DNA of 64,000 nt, taken from Bacteroidota bacterium (GTDB taxonomy: Bacteria; Bacteroidota; Bacteroidia; AKYH767-A; OLB10). The first letter of the stretch is position 1. Each line of letters begins with the position of its first letter. The notes beneath the pieces are model-generated. The model was not told where the DNA came from, did no database searches, and saw nothing but the letters and a program-made list of their open reading frames with translations. A program made the position numbers and the translations under genes. Location: assembly GCA_016709725.1 (NCBI GenBank), contig JADJMG010000005.1:37501-101500 (forward strand), given 5' to 3'. Below, piece by piece: positions 47,946 to 57,819 of the stretch.

Positions 47946-50900
47946 TCAGGGTGTAAACCCATCTCTCATGATCCCAAACCACTTTACAACTTTTTCACCA
48001 AGCACTCCAGCATCAACATGAATAATATAAATGCCACTGGATACCATTTTGTTGTTTTCATTCTTTAAATCCCAATCCAAGGTTGAGGCTAAATTAAAAT
48101 CATTACCAGCAATTACAGGTTCTCCATCTGTCACATCAGAAGGAACATCACGTTTGAATTGACGCACTAAAGTTCCATTTATCGTGTAAATTGAGACCGT
48201 ACATTTACTTGGCAGATTGGTAATTCGAACTCGGTTGTTCGCTTGATCCACTCTGGTACTTTCATAAGTTGAATACGCATAGTATGGATTAGGAACAACG
48301 TGAATAAAATCCAATGCGCTTTTCGCTAACTCCGTTTGACCAGCGCTTGCAACTTCCGATTGAGTAACTTCAAACTCATACAAAGGATTGCTATTATTCA
48401 CTGCAGTAGCTCCGATAGAATAAAATATTTTGTAATCTTTCACAACTCGTAAACGAATCTTCACATTCGATTCTAATACCGAATAGCCAGCATTTAAAAG
48501 TGGAAGACTTGTCCAAATGCAATCCTTAAATGCGTTTCGTTTGCCTACAACAGTATTTTTTGATAACATCGAATTTAAACTAACACCATGATCATAGATC
48601 GTAACATCATTTGAATCAATTCCATTTTTATTAAAGATGTAGATGTAATGCATTCCACCGAAAGCTAAACGACCATTCGCGTCATATCCTTCATTCGATG
48701 TTGGATTCCACAACATATCGGTGCTATTTTCATTAACCAAAGACGAATTTTCTCCAAACACGATATTTAATCGTTCACCTGTTTCAATATTAATGGCATA
48801 ACCAGGGAACCAACCCATGCCTTGATCGGAAATAAATTCAGCATCATTTGGATCAGAAGAAATTACTCCATCGCCAGTATTTCCATTTTTATCTACCGAA
48901 GCTTGCTTTCGTTTATCAAACTTTTTTGCACTTCCAATATTTGGCATATTGTCTTCTCCAGTTTCTACCACAACACAACGCGACCACTTACTTTTATCAT
49001 TTGTTAAAACAACATCAACACTTGCTAAATAACTCCAGCGAGATGCGCCTTCGATTGATGATGTATTTAATTTGGGAGAACCAATAGCAAGTCGCGCTGC
49101 TACTTTGTATGGAGCCCATGTACCACCAATAACGCTTTCATAATCTTGTTTAGCATCACCTAAGTCTGTATCTTCTTCACCAGAAAGAATCCAATTCTTT
49201 TCAGAGGATACATCTGAATCAGCAACACCACCTAACCAAGGTGCAGATGAGTTAGTGTATGTTTTTGTAGCTTCTAAAAAACCATTACCAACGATTCCAT
49301 CACCTGGCTCATGTCCATTTACTTTGTAGATGGTAAAAGCTAATTTATTATTCTCGACAAGCTGCTCATATTTTGTTCCAATCTCAAAGAAACTACTGTC
49401 AATTAGATTGCCACTTGGAAGATCCTTGATGAAATAACGAGAATTCGTTTCTACCCCATTAAACTGAACACGAAATCCACCGCCTTTCAATCGAATTGGA
49501 TCATAAGTAGTAACATGAATTGGTCCTCGCCCTGGTTGATAAACTGGATTTACAGCACGATGATCGACACTACTTAAAATTTCATTTACCGATTCGTCAG
49601 TAAGATCCAATACATTTCCTCCGTTACCAGTTCCTTCAATTCGTTTAATTTTAAATCCATCTCCAAACTTTAGATTCGTCACCATTCCACCATTATTCAC
49701 CACTTGCTTATGTGGAATTGCAGAATACACTTTTACATTTTTCTTACCTTGCAAATAAGGTTCAGCTTGTGAAAATGCTATATTCGGTGTGATTGGATTA
49801 AACGAATTAAAATTATTACTTGCATAAGAAATCACCATAAAATAATAAGGCCTGTAATTGACAATTGGTTTTAACGAAAATAAATCTTGTGTAATCATAA
49901 AATTATGTGTGATCCCTTCATTTACTTCATCGGTTTTCATTTCGGGAACATAGGCATTGAGAAATGCTTCATACTTAAAATTGATGAGTTGTTTAATACT
50001 ATCATTTAAATCCACTTGTGAAATCAGTCTTGCTTTTGAGACATCATTCAAATCTGAATCTGTTACATCTGGATTCAACACTTGATAAATTCTGTAACCT
50101 TGAAATTTATATTTTCTATCTTCTACTGATAACGTATCATAAGAAACAATTGACCCATTATCGAAAACAGGAATTACGCCGGGAGTACTTTTATCAAACA
50201 AATTAAACAATTCAATTTCCGCATTTCGAGTATGCTCTAGACTTAAAATAATTTGTTGATCCATTTCGCGGATTGCTAAATCTGGAGCTTTAGGACCCTC
50301 TATCGTTTGAAAACAACGATTAAATAATTGCTGAGCATACACATCCGCACGTTTCATTTTCGCTATGGATGCAGCAGGTCCACCAACTGTAGCACGAGCC
50401 CATATTACTCCGGTAGAAATATAATTCACAGCACCAGGAGCTAACGTGAACGCACCTACCGATTGTAACCAACGCATATCGGAAGGTTGAATATTTGCAG
50501 TTTCCATCGTCCAAGGTGTATAAAATTTTGGATCCGAATTTCCGGGAAACATGTAGTCACAAGGAATAGAAGTTGCACCAGGACCTGTAAAATAACCACC
50601 TCCACCGTATGTAATATTCACTTCATTTTTCCAACGACCTCTTAAATATCCGTAGTAATCACCTGCATTATCTGGCTCTGAATTTACTGGACTATTCGAA
50701 CCCTCATAATAAACAAAATGTGACATGGTTATTTCCTCTCCGTATTCATCGATACGACCATCCTTGTTATTATCAATGCTATCTAAAAGATCAGCGAGTG
50801 GCCCTTGCAAAAAATCAATTCCGACTGCAGGAGGATTCAATCCATACCCGCCGCCGCCATCATCATCAGGATCTCCATTATAGGTAAATCCAAGTCCTAA

Positions 50901-51839
50901 ACCCACATCACAGCCCACATAATCATCAGTAGCATTTCCCAGATCAGAATCTGTCCAAATTCCAAAATAAGTAGAATCTAAGCCACTGCTTGAACGATTA
51001 ATAATTTGATACTTGTAAAATGTCATAAAGTCTAATTCATCTTCTGTATCAAAAGCAAAAGCTTGCGCTCTAATTTCAAGTCCGATGGGTTGACTGCTGG
51101 TTTCAGTTTTAATACTACCCACGTCATTAAACACCCACCACACACATTGATCGCCGAATAGATAATCGTTACAAATTGGATCACCTGAAGTTGCATCAAC
51201 AGGATAATCATTATCTAATTTAAAATAAGGATAATCACCTTCTGTGTAATTATAAACACCGTTATTATTTGCGTCGAAAAATGGAGCAAGGTTTGGAAGC
51301 TCGCCGTTTGCAACATTTCCATTACCGGGCCATGTTTCAATGTCGGGGGTTGTGGTTCCATCTAGAAGAAAATTTTGAATGTCAGATTTTTTAATATTCC
51401 AAAGCTTATCAAATTCCAAGCAGCGCTGATCAGTAATCGAAGTGGAACCGTTACTGGGATCTTTTGAGATGGGACCTCCCCAGAAATCATTTGCACCTGT
51501 TACTCGATAGGTTTCTGCAGCAACTAACAACTGATTATTTTGATCATACCCACCAATCCAAATGGCGCCACAATAAAGAGAATTCCTTTTCGACCCTTTT
51601 GGGACTTCGTAGTAGGGAGTTTGACCGATTGGATCCCACCACAAATCACCCGCACTCAAAATACGCGCTCTCACTTGATTGATATTTAGATCGACTTGTG
51701 CTGTTGTAATTGGACAATTCGTAGCTGGTTTTGACTCTATCTTAACTTTCGAAATTGGTCTTCCTTTTACCTTGGCAAGGAGCACAGCATCGCTTGCAAA
51801 AAATGAAAGAAATAATAATACGATATATTTTTTTTTCAT
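47946..51839 (-). CDS. Giant secreted protein with T9SS-type C-terminal domain (paralogue 2)
   Basis: A 1297-residue protein with a signal peptide (1-22). Its N-terminal region (CPITTAQVDLNINQVRARIL, GDLWWDPIGQTPYYEVP, GAIWIGGYDQNNQL) and the rest are closely similar, by eye, to the 1304-residue protein encoded at 53876-57790. Acidic calcium-type loops occur (DANNNGVYNYTEGD, DSIDNNKDGRIDE, NGDPDDDGGGGYG). The last ~90 residues (VVPNPYYAYSTYESTRVDQ, VSIYTINGTLVRQF, SGIYIIHVDAG, EKVVKWFGIMR) form a T9SS type A-like sorting domain. The function of the body is unknown. It is separated from its paralogue by porV-like and greA genes and has its own promoter-like site. Confidence 0.85.
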   Translation of the reverse strand: MKKKYIVLLFLSFFASDAVLLAKVKGRPISKVKIESKPATNCPITTAQVDLNINQVRARILSAGDLWWDPIGQTPYYEVPKGSKRNSLYCGAIWIGGYDQNNQLLVAAETYRVTGANDFWGGPISKDPSNGSTSITDQRCLEFDKLWNIKKSDIQNFLLDGTTTPDIETWPGNGNVANGELPNLAPFFDANNNGVYNYTEGDYPYFKLDNDYPVDATSGDPICNDYLFGDQCVWWVFNDVGSIKTETSSQPIGLEIRAQAFAFDTEDELDFMTFYKYQIINRSSSGLDSTYFGIWTDSDLGNATDDYVGCDVGLGLGFTYNGDPDDDGGGGYGLNPPAVGIDFLQGPLADLLDSIDNNKDGRIDEYGEEITMSHFVYYEGSNSPVNSEPDNAGDYYGYLRGRWKNEVNITYGGGGYFTGPGATSIPCDYMFPGNSDPKFYTPWTMETANIQPSDMRWLQSVGAFTLAPGAVNYISTGVIWARATVGGPAASIAKMKRADVYAQQLFNRCFQTIEGPKAPDLAIREMDQQIILSLEHTRNAEIELFNLFDKSTPGVIPVFDNGSIVSYDTLSVEDRKYKFQGYRIYQVLNPDVTDSDLNDVSKARLISQVDLNDSIKQLINFKYEAFLNAYVPEMKTDEVNEGITHNFMITQDLFSLKPIVNYRPYYFMVISYASNNFNSFNPITPNIAFSQAEPYLQGKKNVKVYSAIPHKQVVNNGGMVTNLKFGDGFKIKRIEGTGNGGNVLDLTDESVNEILSSVDHRAVNPVYQPGRGPIHVTTYDPIRLKGGGFRVQFNGVETNSRYFIKDLPSGNLIDSSFFEIGTKYEQLVENNKLAFTIYKVNGHEPGDGIVGNGFLEATKTYTNSSAPWLGGVADSDVSSEKNWILSGEEDTDLGDAKQDYESVIGGTWAPYKVAARLAIGSPKLNTSSIEGASRWSYLASVDVVLTNDKSKWSRCVVVETGEDNMPNIGSAKKFDKRKQASVDKNGNTGDGVISSDPNDAEFISDQGMGWFPGYAINIETGERLNIVFGENSSLVNENSTDMLWNPTSNEGYDANGRLAFGGMHYIYIFNKNGIDSNDVTIYDHGVSLNSMLSKNTVVGKRNAFKDCIWTSLPLLNAGYSVLESNVKIRLRVVKDYKIFYSIGATAVNNSNPLYEFEVTQSEVASAGQTELAKSALDFIHVVPNPYYAYSTYESTRVDQANNRVRITNLPSKCTVSIYTINGTLVRQFKRDVPSDVTDGEPVIAGNDFNLASTLDWDLKNENNKMVSSGIYIIHVDAGVLGEKVVKWFGIMRDGFTP

Positions 51840-51905
51840 AATAAGGATTTAAATAAAGTGATACTCATTCATCCATTAATTCAAAATACGAATCGATTTA
51901 TAAAT

Positions 51906-51935
51906 TAAAAGTAGAGAAAATAAATAGTAAGCAAT
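51906..51935 (-). promoter_or_regulatory. Possible promoter of giant protein 2
   Basis: On the minus strand ATTG (51932-51935) is followed after 18 bp by TACTTTTA (51906-51913), one mismatch in each box from TTTG/TAnnTTTG, about 66 bp before the start codon. The rest of 51840-52099 is AT-rich with no gene. Confidence 0.45.
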
Positions 51936-52099
51936 CCCTTAAACGATTCAGATTGTAATCTAAATATCATTTTTTCACTTCTGCTTCAATCTTACAGTAA
52001 AACAGATCGAGAAAAATTTGGAACGAGCTATCAATTCAAATTAAAAAATCGAAAGGAGAAAATAAAAAAGAGGCAATCATCCTCACTTATTAAATAAAT

Positions 52100-52142
52100 C
52101 GCCCTGAATAAAACGGGGATTTTTCCAATTTTATTCAGGGCG
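52100..52142 (-). terminator. Terminator after greA
   Basis: A perfect 14-bp inverted repeat (CGCCCTGAATAAAA / TTTTATTCAGGGCG) with a 15-nt loop, about 65 bp past the greA stop on the minus strand. Confidence 0.7.
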
Positions 52143-52208
52143 AGAAGTGATCAAAAAGAGAATTCAATGTGGTGCATATTACAACACATCCGAATTTATT
52201 AATGTTAC

Positions 52209-52688
52209 CTAATTAGCTAATGAAATATCCAACACTTCAAACTTCACAACGCCACCGGGAGTGCTGATGTCAGCAATTTCACCCACTTTCTTTCCGAGCA
52301 ATCCGTGTCCAATAGGAGAAGAAACTGAAATTTTCCCAGACTTTAAATCCGCTTCGGTTTCTGCAACCAACACGTAGGACATCTCGGCGTTATTTTTAAG
52401 ATTCTTTATTTTCACCTTGCACATCACAGAAACATGTGAAGTATCAATTTTGGTTTCATCGATGATTCGCACGCTAGCTACAATAGCTTCCATTTTAGAA
52501 ATCTTCAATTCTAAAAGTCCTTGTGCATCTTTCGCAGCATCATACTCAGCATTTTCAGAGAGGTCACCTTTATCCCTTGCTTCAGCAATTTGCTTAGAAA
52601 TATTTGGTCGATCAACAGATTTCAATTGATGCAATTCATCTTGCAGCCTTTTCAAGCCTTCTTCGGTGAGATACGTAATGTTTGACAT
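52209..52688 (-). CDS. greA: Transcription elongation factor GreA
   Basis: A 159-residue protein: an N-terminal coiled coil (about 5-75) with the acidic tip RDKGDLSENAEYDAAKDAQ, then the globular FKBP-like C-terminal domain (SPIGHGLLGKKVGE). GreA enters the RNA polymerase secondary channel and promotes cleavage of backtracked RNA. The start MSNITYLTEEG is the normal GreA start; an upstream Met would run through the preceding hairpin. It is flanked by terminators on both sides, so it is a separate transcription unit between two surface-protein genes. Confidence 0.95.
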   Translation of the reverse strand: MSNITYLTEEGLKRLQDELHQLKSVDRPNISKQIAEARDKGDLSENAEYDAAKDAQGLLELKISKMEAIVASVRIIDETKIDTSHVSVMCKVKIKNLKNNAEMSYVLVAETEADLKSGKISVSSPIGHGLLGKKVGEIADISTPGGVVKFEVLDISLAN

Positions 52689-52722
52689 AACAAATAGTAC
52701 TAATGTGTAATGTATAAATAAC

Positions 52723-52759
52723 GCGGAAGACCTCTCCTTCAACAGGAGAGGCCTTCCGC
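52723..52759 (-). terminator. Hairpin terminator after the PorV-like gene
   Basis: A 16-bp stem with one mismatch (GCGGAAGACCTCTCCT / AGGAGAGGCCTTCCGC) and a 5-nt loop, 18 bp beyond the PorV-like gene stop. It separates that gene from greA. Confidence 0.7.
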
Positions 52760-52776
52760 AAATGTTGAACTAATGA

Positions 52777-53841
52777 CTAGAGATTAAAACGAGCTCCGAT
52801 TGTATGAGTACCATCAAAGGTCTCTGTAGCACGGTAACCGTAATCTATGCCAAATGATTTTCCAGATTTGCCAAGGGGAACTTGCACTGAAACACCAGCA
52901 CTAAAGCCGATAAGTGCAGCAATTTCCTCATCGAAGATTGCATTCTTATCTTTTTTATCGATAGTGTATCCAAGGCGAACCATGAACAATTGACGGAATC
53001 CATATTCAGCACCCATTCCAATTTGATCACGAATGAAAGAATTAGAAGTGAATGAAGCTGCAGGTGTGATGCGATGATCTTCATTTAATTTGATGTCATA
53101 AGAAACACCGATAGCTACCAATGAAGGCATCTCGAAACGTTCCACTCTTTGTTGTTGAAGTACATTGATATTAGCTCCTGCATTATCATTTCTATATGAC
53201 AATCCTTCACCATCAAACTTCATAGGAGTACCTACGTTACGTAGAGAGATTCCGAATTTCAAATTATCCTTCGCTTCATTGAAGCCTGTGATGTACTGAA
53301 TACCGGCATCTACCACTACACCTTGAGCTTTCACATCATTAATGGATTCTGAGATCATACGAACACTCATACCACCATAAATACTATTACTAAACTCTTT
53401 AGCATAACTAAATCCAATGGTTAAGAACTGAGGAGCAAATGTTCCAATTCCTCCATCAGGTTGAGCTTCTGTAGTACGATCAATATCACCAAATTTCATT
53501 GAAGAAACATTGATTCCCATAGAACCAGATTCGCCCACTTTTTGAGCAATCCCAAAAGAAGAAATTTTGATGTCAGAACCTTTCAACCAATCCGTTTGAG
53601 CAAAGACTATTTCAGTTCCTTTATTATGTCCCATTCCGGCAACATTTAAACCGAGAGCTTCAACTCCACGCACTAAGGCGATATTACATCCTCCCCAACC
53701 CGCAGTACGCGCCCAAGGGTTGATGAGTAATTCATTTGCACCGGCTTGCCCGGCACGATCTTCATTTCCCGCGATAGCTGGTGCAGCATAAAGACTCATA
53801 GCTGCAGAGAAGATGGATATATATTTTATAAGTTTTTTCAT
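52777..53841 (-). CDS. PorV/PorQ-family outer-membrane barrel protein
   Basis: A 354-residue protein with a signal peptide (1-24, ending PAIA) and a beta-barrel composition to the end (THTIGARFNL). Its N-terminal AGQAGANELLINPWARTAGWG matches the start of PorV/PorQ-type proteins of the UPF0164 group, and the final strands are regular. PorV is the T9SS outer-membrane shuttle that delivers cargo from the translocon to the attachment complex. A paralogue encoded next to a cargo gene may serve that cargo specifically (inference). It follows the 1304-residue protein gene by 34 bp and ends the transcription unit at a strong hairpin. Confidence 0.87.
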   Translation of the reverse strand: MKKLIKYISIFSAAMSLYAAPAIAGNEDRAGQAGANELLINPWARTAGWGGCNIALVRGVEALGLNVAGMGHNKGTEIVFAQTDWLKGSDIKISSFGIAQKVGESGSMGINVSSMKFGDIDRTTEAQPDGGIGTFAPQFLTIGFSYAKEFSNSIYGGMSVRMISESINDVKAQGVVVDAGIQYITGFNEAKDNLKFGISLRNVGTPMKFDGEGLSYRNDNAGANINVLQQQRVERFEMPSLVAIGVSYDIKLNEDHRITPAASFTSNSFIRDQIGMGAEYGFRQLFMVRLGYTIDKKDKNAIFDEEIAALIGFSAGVSVQVPLGKSGKSFGIDYGYRATETFDGTHTIGARFNL

Positions 53842-53875
53842 ACTAGGTCAGGATTATTTTTTACCAATGAATAAA

Positions 53876-56800
53876 TTAGAAGGAATCAAGGTCAATAGGT
53901 CTCATAATACCAAACCATTTCACCACTTTTTCACCGAGTGAACCAGCATTTACATGTATAATATATACACCGCTAGCCACTGTAATTCCTGATGTATTTT
54001 TAAGATCCCAATCTAACGTAGTTGCTAAGTTGAAATCTTGTCCTTCGTCAATAGCCAATCCATCCGTTACATCAGCAGGAACATCACGTTTGAACTGACG
54101 AACCAATGTTCCATTCACTGTATAAATAGAAACTACACAATTACTTGGAAGGTTAGTAATTCGAACTCTGTTATCCAATTGATCCACTCTAGTTCTTTCA
54201 TAAGTAGAGTATGCATAATATGGATTAGGAACCACACGAATATAATCCAATGCGCTTTTTGCTGCTTCAGTTTGATTTGTACTAGCAACTTCAGATTGAG
54301 AAACATCAAATTCATACAATGGATTGCTATTATTCACAGCAGTAGCTCCAATAGAATTAAATATTCTGTAATCTTTAGCAACACGCAAACGAATTTTCAC
54401 ATCCGATTGAAGTACCGAATATCCAGCATTTAACAAGGGAAGACTTGTCCAGATACAATCCTTAAATGCATTACGTTTTCCAACGGTCGTATTCAATGAT
54501 AACATCGTATTTAAACTTGCTCCATTGTCATAAATTGCAACGTCGTTTACCGTAATTCCATTTTTATTAAAGATGTAGATGTAATGCATTCCGCCATAAG
54601 ATAAACGACCGTTTGCGTCAACTCCGCTATTCGATGTTGGATTCCATAACATATCCTTACTATTTTCACCAGACAATGATGTATTTTCTCCGAAAACAAT
54701 ATTCAATCGTTCTCCAGTTTCAACGTTGATTGCATAACCAGGGAACCAGCCCATACCTTGATCAGAGATGAAGTCTGCATCATTTGGATCAGAAGAAATT
54801 ACTCCATCACCTGCATTTCCATTTTTATCTACAGATGCTTGCTTACGCTTATCGAATTTTTTTGCTGCACCCATATTTGGCATGGTATCTTCTCCAGTTT
54901 CAACAACTACACAACGTGTCCATTTACTTTTATCATTTGTTATAACCAAGTCAACACTTGCCATAAAACTCCAACGTGATAATCCTTCGATGGCTCCTGT
55001 GTTTAATTTTGGGGAACCGACAGCAGAACGAGCAGTCAGTTTATAAGGAGCCCAAGTTCCACCGAGAACACCTTCATAAATTTGACTTTCATCACCTAAA
55101 TCGGTTGCATCTTCTCCAGAAAGAATCCAGTTTTTAGAACTCAATGCAACTTCACCATCAACAACCCCACTTAACCATGGCGATGGTGAAGTATATGTTT
55201 GAGTAGCTTCTAAGAATCCATTGTTAGCAGAGCCATCACCAGGCTCTAGTCCTGTGATTTTAAATATATTGAATGCAAGCTTATTGCTTTCCAATAACTG
55301 CTCATAACGTTCTCCGATGCCAAAGAAACTAGCTTCAATTAAATTTCCGTTTGACTTATCCTTAATAAAATAGTGAGAAGTATCTGCTATTCCGTCAAAC
55401 TGAACTTGGAAGCCACCACCTTTTAGACGAAGTGGGTCATATGTGGTAACATCGATTGGACCTCGTCCAGCTTGGTACACTGGGTTTAAGGCACGATGAT
55501 CTGCGCTGGTTAAAATTTCATTTACCGTTTCATCGGTCAGATCTAAAACGTTTCCACCGTTACCTGTTCCTTCAATACGTTTAATTTTAAACCCATCTCC
55601 AAAACTCACATTGGCTATCAATCCACCATTATTCACCACTTGCTTATGTGGAATAGCAGAATAAACTTTTACATTTTTTCTACCTTGCAAATAAGGCTCA
55701 GGTTGAGAATTAGCTGTATTTGGAGCTAATGGATTAAATTCACGGAAATTGTTACTAGCATAAGAGATCACCAAGAAATAGTAAGGCGTATAATTAGCGA
55801 GTGGCTTCAACGTAAATAAATCCTGTGTGATAATGAAATTATGATTGATACCGCCATTCACATCATCTGTTTTGAGTGTAGGGACATAAGCATTTAGTGC
55901 ATTATCAAATGTGAAATTTACCAGTTGTTTTACATCATCTTCCAAATCAATTTGAGCCATCAACTTCGCTTTTGCAGGATCGTTAATATCCGATACAGAA
56001 ACGTTTCTATCACTCACTTGATACACTTTATAACCTTGGAATTTATAACTACGTTCATCGGTAGTTAAGGTATCGTAGGTTACAGTAGAATCATTCACTT
56101 GCACAGCAACAACTCCAGGGATGTTTTTATCAAACTGAGAATAAGCTTCCACTTTATTGTTACGCGTATTCTCAATACTTAAAATAATTTGACGATCCAT
56201 TTCACGAATTGCCAAATTTGGAGCATCAGGTCCGTCCAATACTGCAAAACAGTTATTAAATAAACGTTGAGCTAAATCATCGGCACGCTTAATTACACTT
56301 ACTGAAGCTAAAGGACCTCCAGTAGCAGCACGTCCCCATACAACACCTGTAGTAATATAATTTACAGCTCCAGGTTGTAAGGTAAAGATACCTGCAGATT
56401 GTAACCAACGCATATCCGTTGGTTGAATACTTGCAGTCACCATGGTCCAAGGAGTAGAGAATTTTGGATCCGTTGTACCAGGGAACATGTACTCACAAGG
56501 TGTAGTTGTTGCACCTGTACCAGCACCACGTCCATCTCCGCCATAAGTGATAATTTGTCCATCAAGCCAAGAACCACTTAAGTATTGATAATAGTCATCC
56601 GAAACATCAGGATTTCCGTTGGGAACATTGTTTGTATTTGAATAATAAACAAATCGAGACATGGTAATTTGCTCACCAGGCTCATCCACTTGACCATCAC
56701 GATTATTATCAATTCCATCATTTGCATCAGCAATTGGACCTTGGAAAAAATCAATACCAACAGCAGGAGGATTTAATCCATAAGCACCACCACCATCATC

Positions 56801-57790
56801 ATCTGGATCACCATTATAGCAATATCCAAGTCCTAAACCAACATCACAACCTACATAATCATCCGTAGCATTACCTAAGTCTGGATCACACCAAACACCA
56901 AAATAAGTAGAATCTAACGTATTACTTGAACGATTAATGATTTGATACTTGTAAAAAGTCATGAAGTTAATATCATTGGTCGTATTGAAAGCAAAAGCTT
57001 GCGCTCTTATCTCTAGACCAATTGCATTACTATTTGTTTCTGTTTTAACATCCCCTACATCATTAAACACCCACCAAATACTTTCGTCACCAAATAAATA
57101 ATCATTACATACTGTTTCGCCTGTATTTGGATCGGTTGGATATTCTCCATCCAATTTGAAGAAAGGATAATCCCCATCTTCAAAATTATAAGTTCCATCA
57201 TTATTTGCATCAAAGTAAGGTGCGAGGTTTGGTAATTCATTATTGGCAACATTACCATTTCCTGGCCATGATTCAATATCAGGTGTCGTAGTTCCATCGG
57301 CAACAAAGTTCTCGATGTCTTCACGCTTAATACTCCAAAACCTATCGAACTCTAAACAACGAGCATCAGTAATACCTACTGCACTTGTATTAGGATCTTT
57401 AGATATTGGACCTCCCCAAAAATCATTTGCACCTTGCTGGCGATAAGTTTGAGCTGCTACTAAGAGCTGGTTACTTTGATCATAACCACCTATCCAAAGT
57501 GCTCCTGAATAGATTGAATTTTTATTAGATCCAATAGGAACTTCGTAATAAGGCGTTTGTCCAACTGGATCCCACCACAAGTCGCCACCAACAAGAACAC
57601 GTGCTCTTACTTGATTTACGTCAAGATCGATTTGCGCAGTGGTGATGGGGCAATTTGCTACGACTTTTGCTACATTATTTGGCGTAGCAGCCAATCGATT
57701 GGCACCGACGTTCATTTTGGCGAACGAGGATGCAGACCATACCATAGCCAGCAATAGGCTTAAGGAGATCTTATATTTAATCATTTTCAT
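53876..57790 (-). CDS. Giant secreted protein with T9SS-type C-terminal domain (paralogue 1)
   Basis: A 1304-residue intact protein with a signal peptide (1-24, ending SFAK). It has the same plan as the 1297-residue paralogue: CPITTAQIDLDVNQVRARVL and GDLWWDPVGQTPYYEVP at the start, EF-hand-like acidic loops (DANNDGTYNFEDGD, DGIDNNRDGQVDE), a long beta-rich body (KNVKVYSAIPHKQVVNNGG; RIEGTGNGGNVLDLTDE) and a C-terminal domain (VVPNPYYAYSTYERTRVDQ, SGVYIIHVNAG, KVVKWFGIMR) that looks like a T9SS sorting domain. No enzyme motif is recognised. It lies between a TonB receptor (29-bp gap) and a PorV-like gene (34-bp gap), so the three should be expressed together. Confidence 0.87.
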   Translation of the reverse strand: MKMIKYKISLSLLLAMVWSASSFAKMNVGANRLAATPNNVAKVVANCPITTAQIDLDVNQVRARVLVGGDLWWDPVGQTPYYEVPIGSNKNSIYSGALWIGGYDQSNQLLVAAQTYRQQGANDFWGGPISKDPNTSAVGITDARCLEFDRFWSIKREDIENFVADGTTTPDIESWPGNGNVANNELPNLAPYFDANNDGTYNFEDGDYPFFKLDGEYPTDPNTGETVCNDYLFGDESIWWVFNDVGDVKTETNSNAIGLEIRAQAFAFNTTNDINFMTFYKYQIINRSSNTLDSTYFGVWCDPDLGNATDDYVGCDVGLGLGYCYNGDPDDDGGGAYGLNPPAVGIDFFQGPIADANDGIDNNRDGQVDEPGEQITMSRFVYYSNTNNVPNGNPDVSDDYYQYLSGSWLDGQIITYGGDGRGAGTGATTTPCEYMFPGTTDPKFSTPWTMVTASIQPTDMRWLQSAGIFTLQPGAVNYITTGVVWGRAATGGPLASVSVIKRADDLAQRLFNNCFAVLDGPDAPNLAIREMDRQIILSIENTRNNKVEAYSQFDKNIPGVVAVQVNDSTVTYDTLTTDERSYKFQGYKVYQVSDRNVSVSDINDPAKAKLMAQIDLEDDVKQLVNFTFDNALNAYVPTLKTDDVNGGINHNFIITQDLFTLKPLANYTPYYFLVISYASNNFREFNPLAPNTANSQPEPYLQGRKNVKVYSAIPHKQVVNNGGLIANVSFGDGFKIKRIEGTGNGGNVLDLTDETVNEILTSADHRALNPVYQAGRGPIDVTTYDPLRLKGGGFQVQFDGIADTSHYFIKDKSNGNLIEASFFGIGERYEQLLESNKLAFNIFKITGLEPGDGSANNGFLEATQTYTSPSPWLSGVVDGEVALSSKNWILSGEDATDLGDESQIYEGVLGGTWAPYKLTARSAVGSPKLNTGAIEGLSRWSFMASVDLVITNDKSKWTRCVVVETGEDTMPNMGAAKKFDKRKQASVDKNGNAGDGVISSDPNDADFISDQGMGWFPGYAINVETGERLNIVFGENTSLSGENSKDMLWNPTSNSGVDANGRLSYGGMHYIYIFNKNGITVNDVAIYDNGASLNTMLSLNTTVGKRNAFKDCIWTSLPLLNAGYSVLQSDVKIRLRVAKDYRIFNSIGATAVNNSNPLYEFDVSQSEVASTNQTEAAKSALDYIRVVPNPYYAYSTYERTRVDQLDNRVRITNLPSNCVVSIYTVNGTLVRQFKRDVPADVTDGLAIDEGQDFNLATTLDWDLKNTSGITVASGVYIIHVNAGSLGEKVVKWFGIMRPIDLDSF

Positions 57791-57819
57791 AACGTTAATT
57801 TCAGGTTTTAAGGTTCAAA

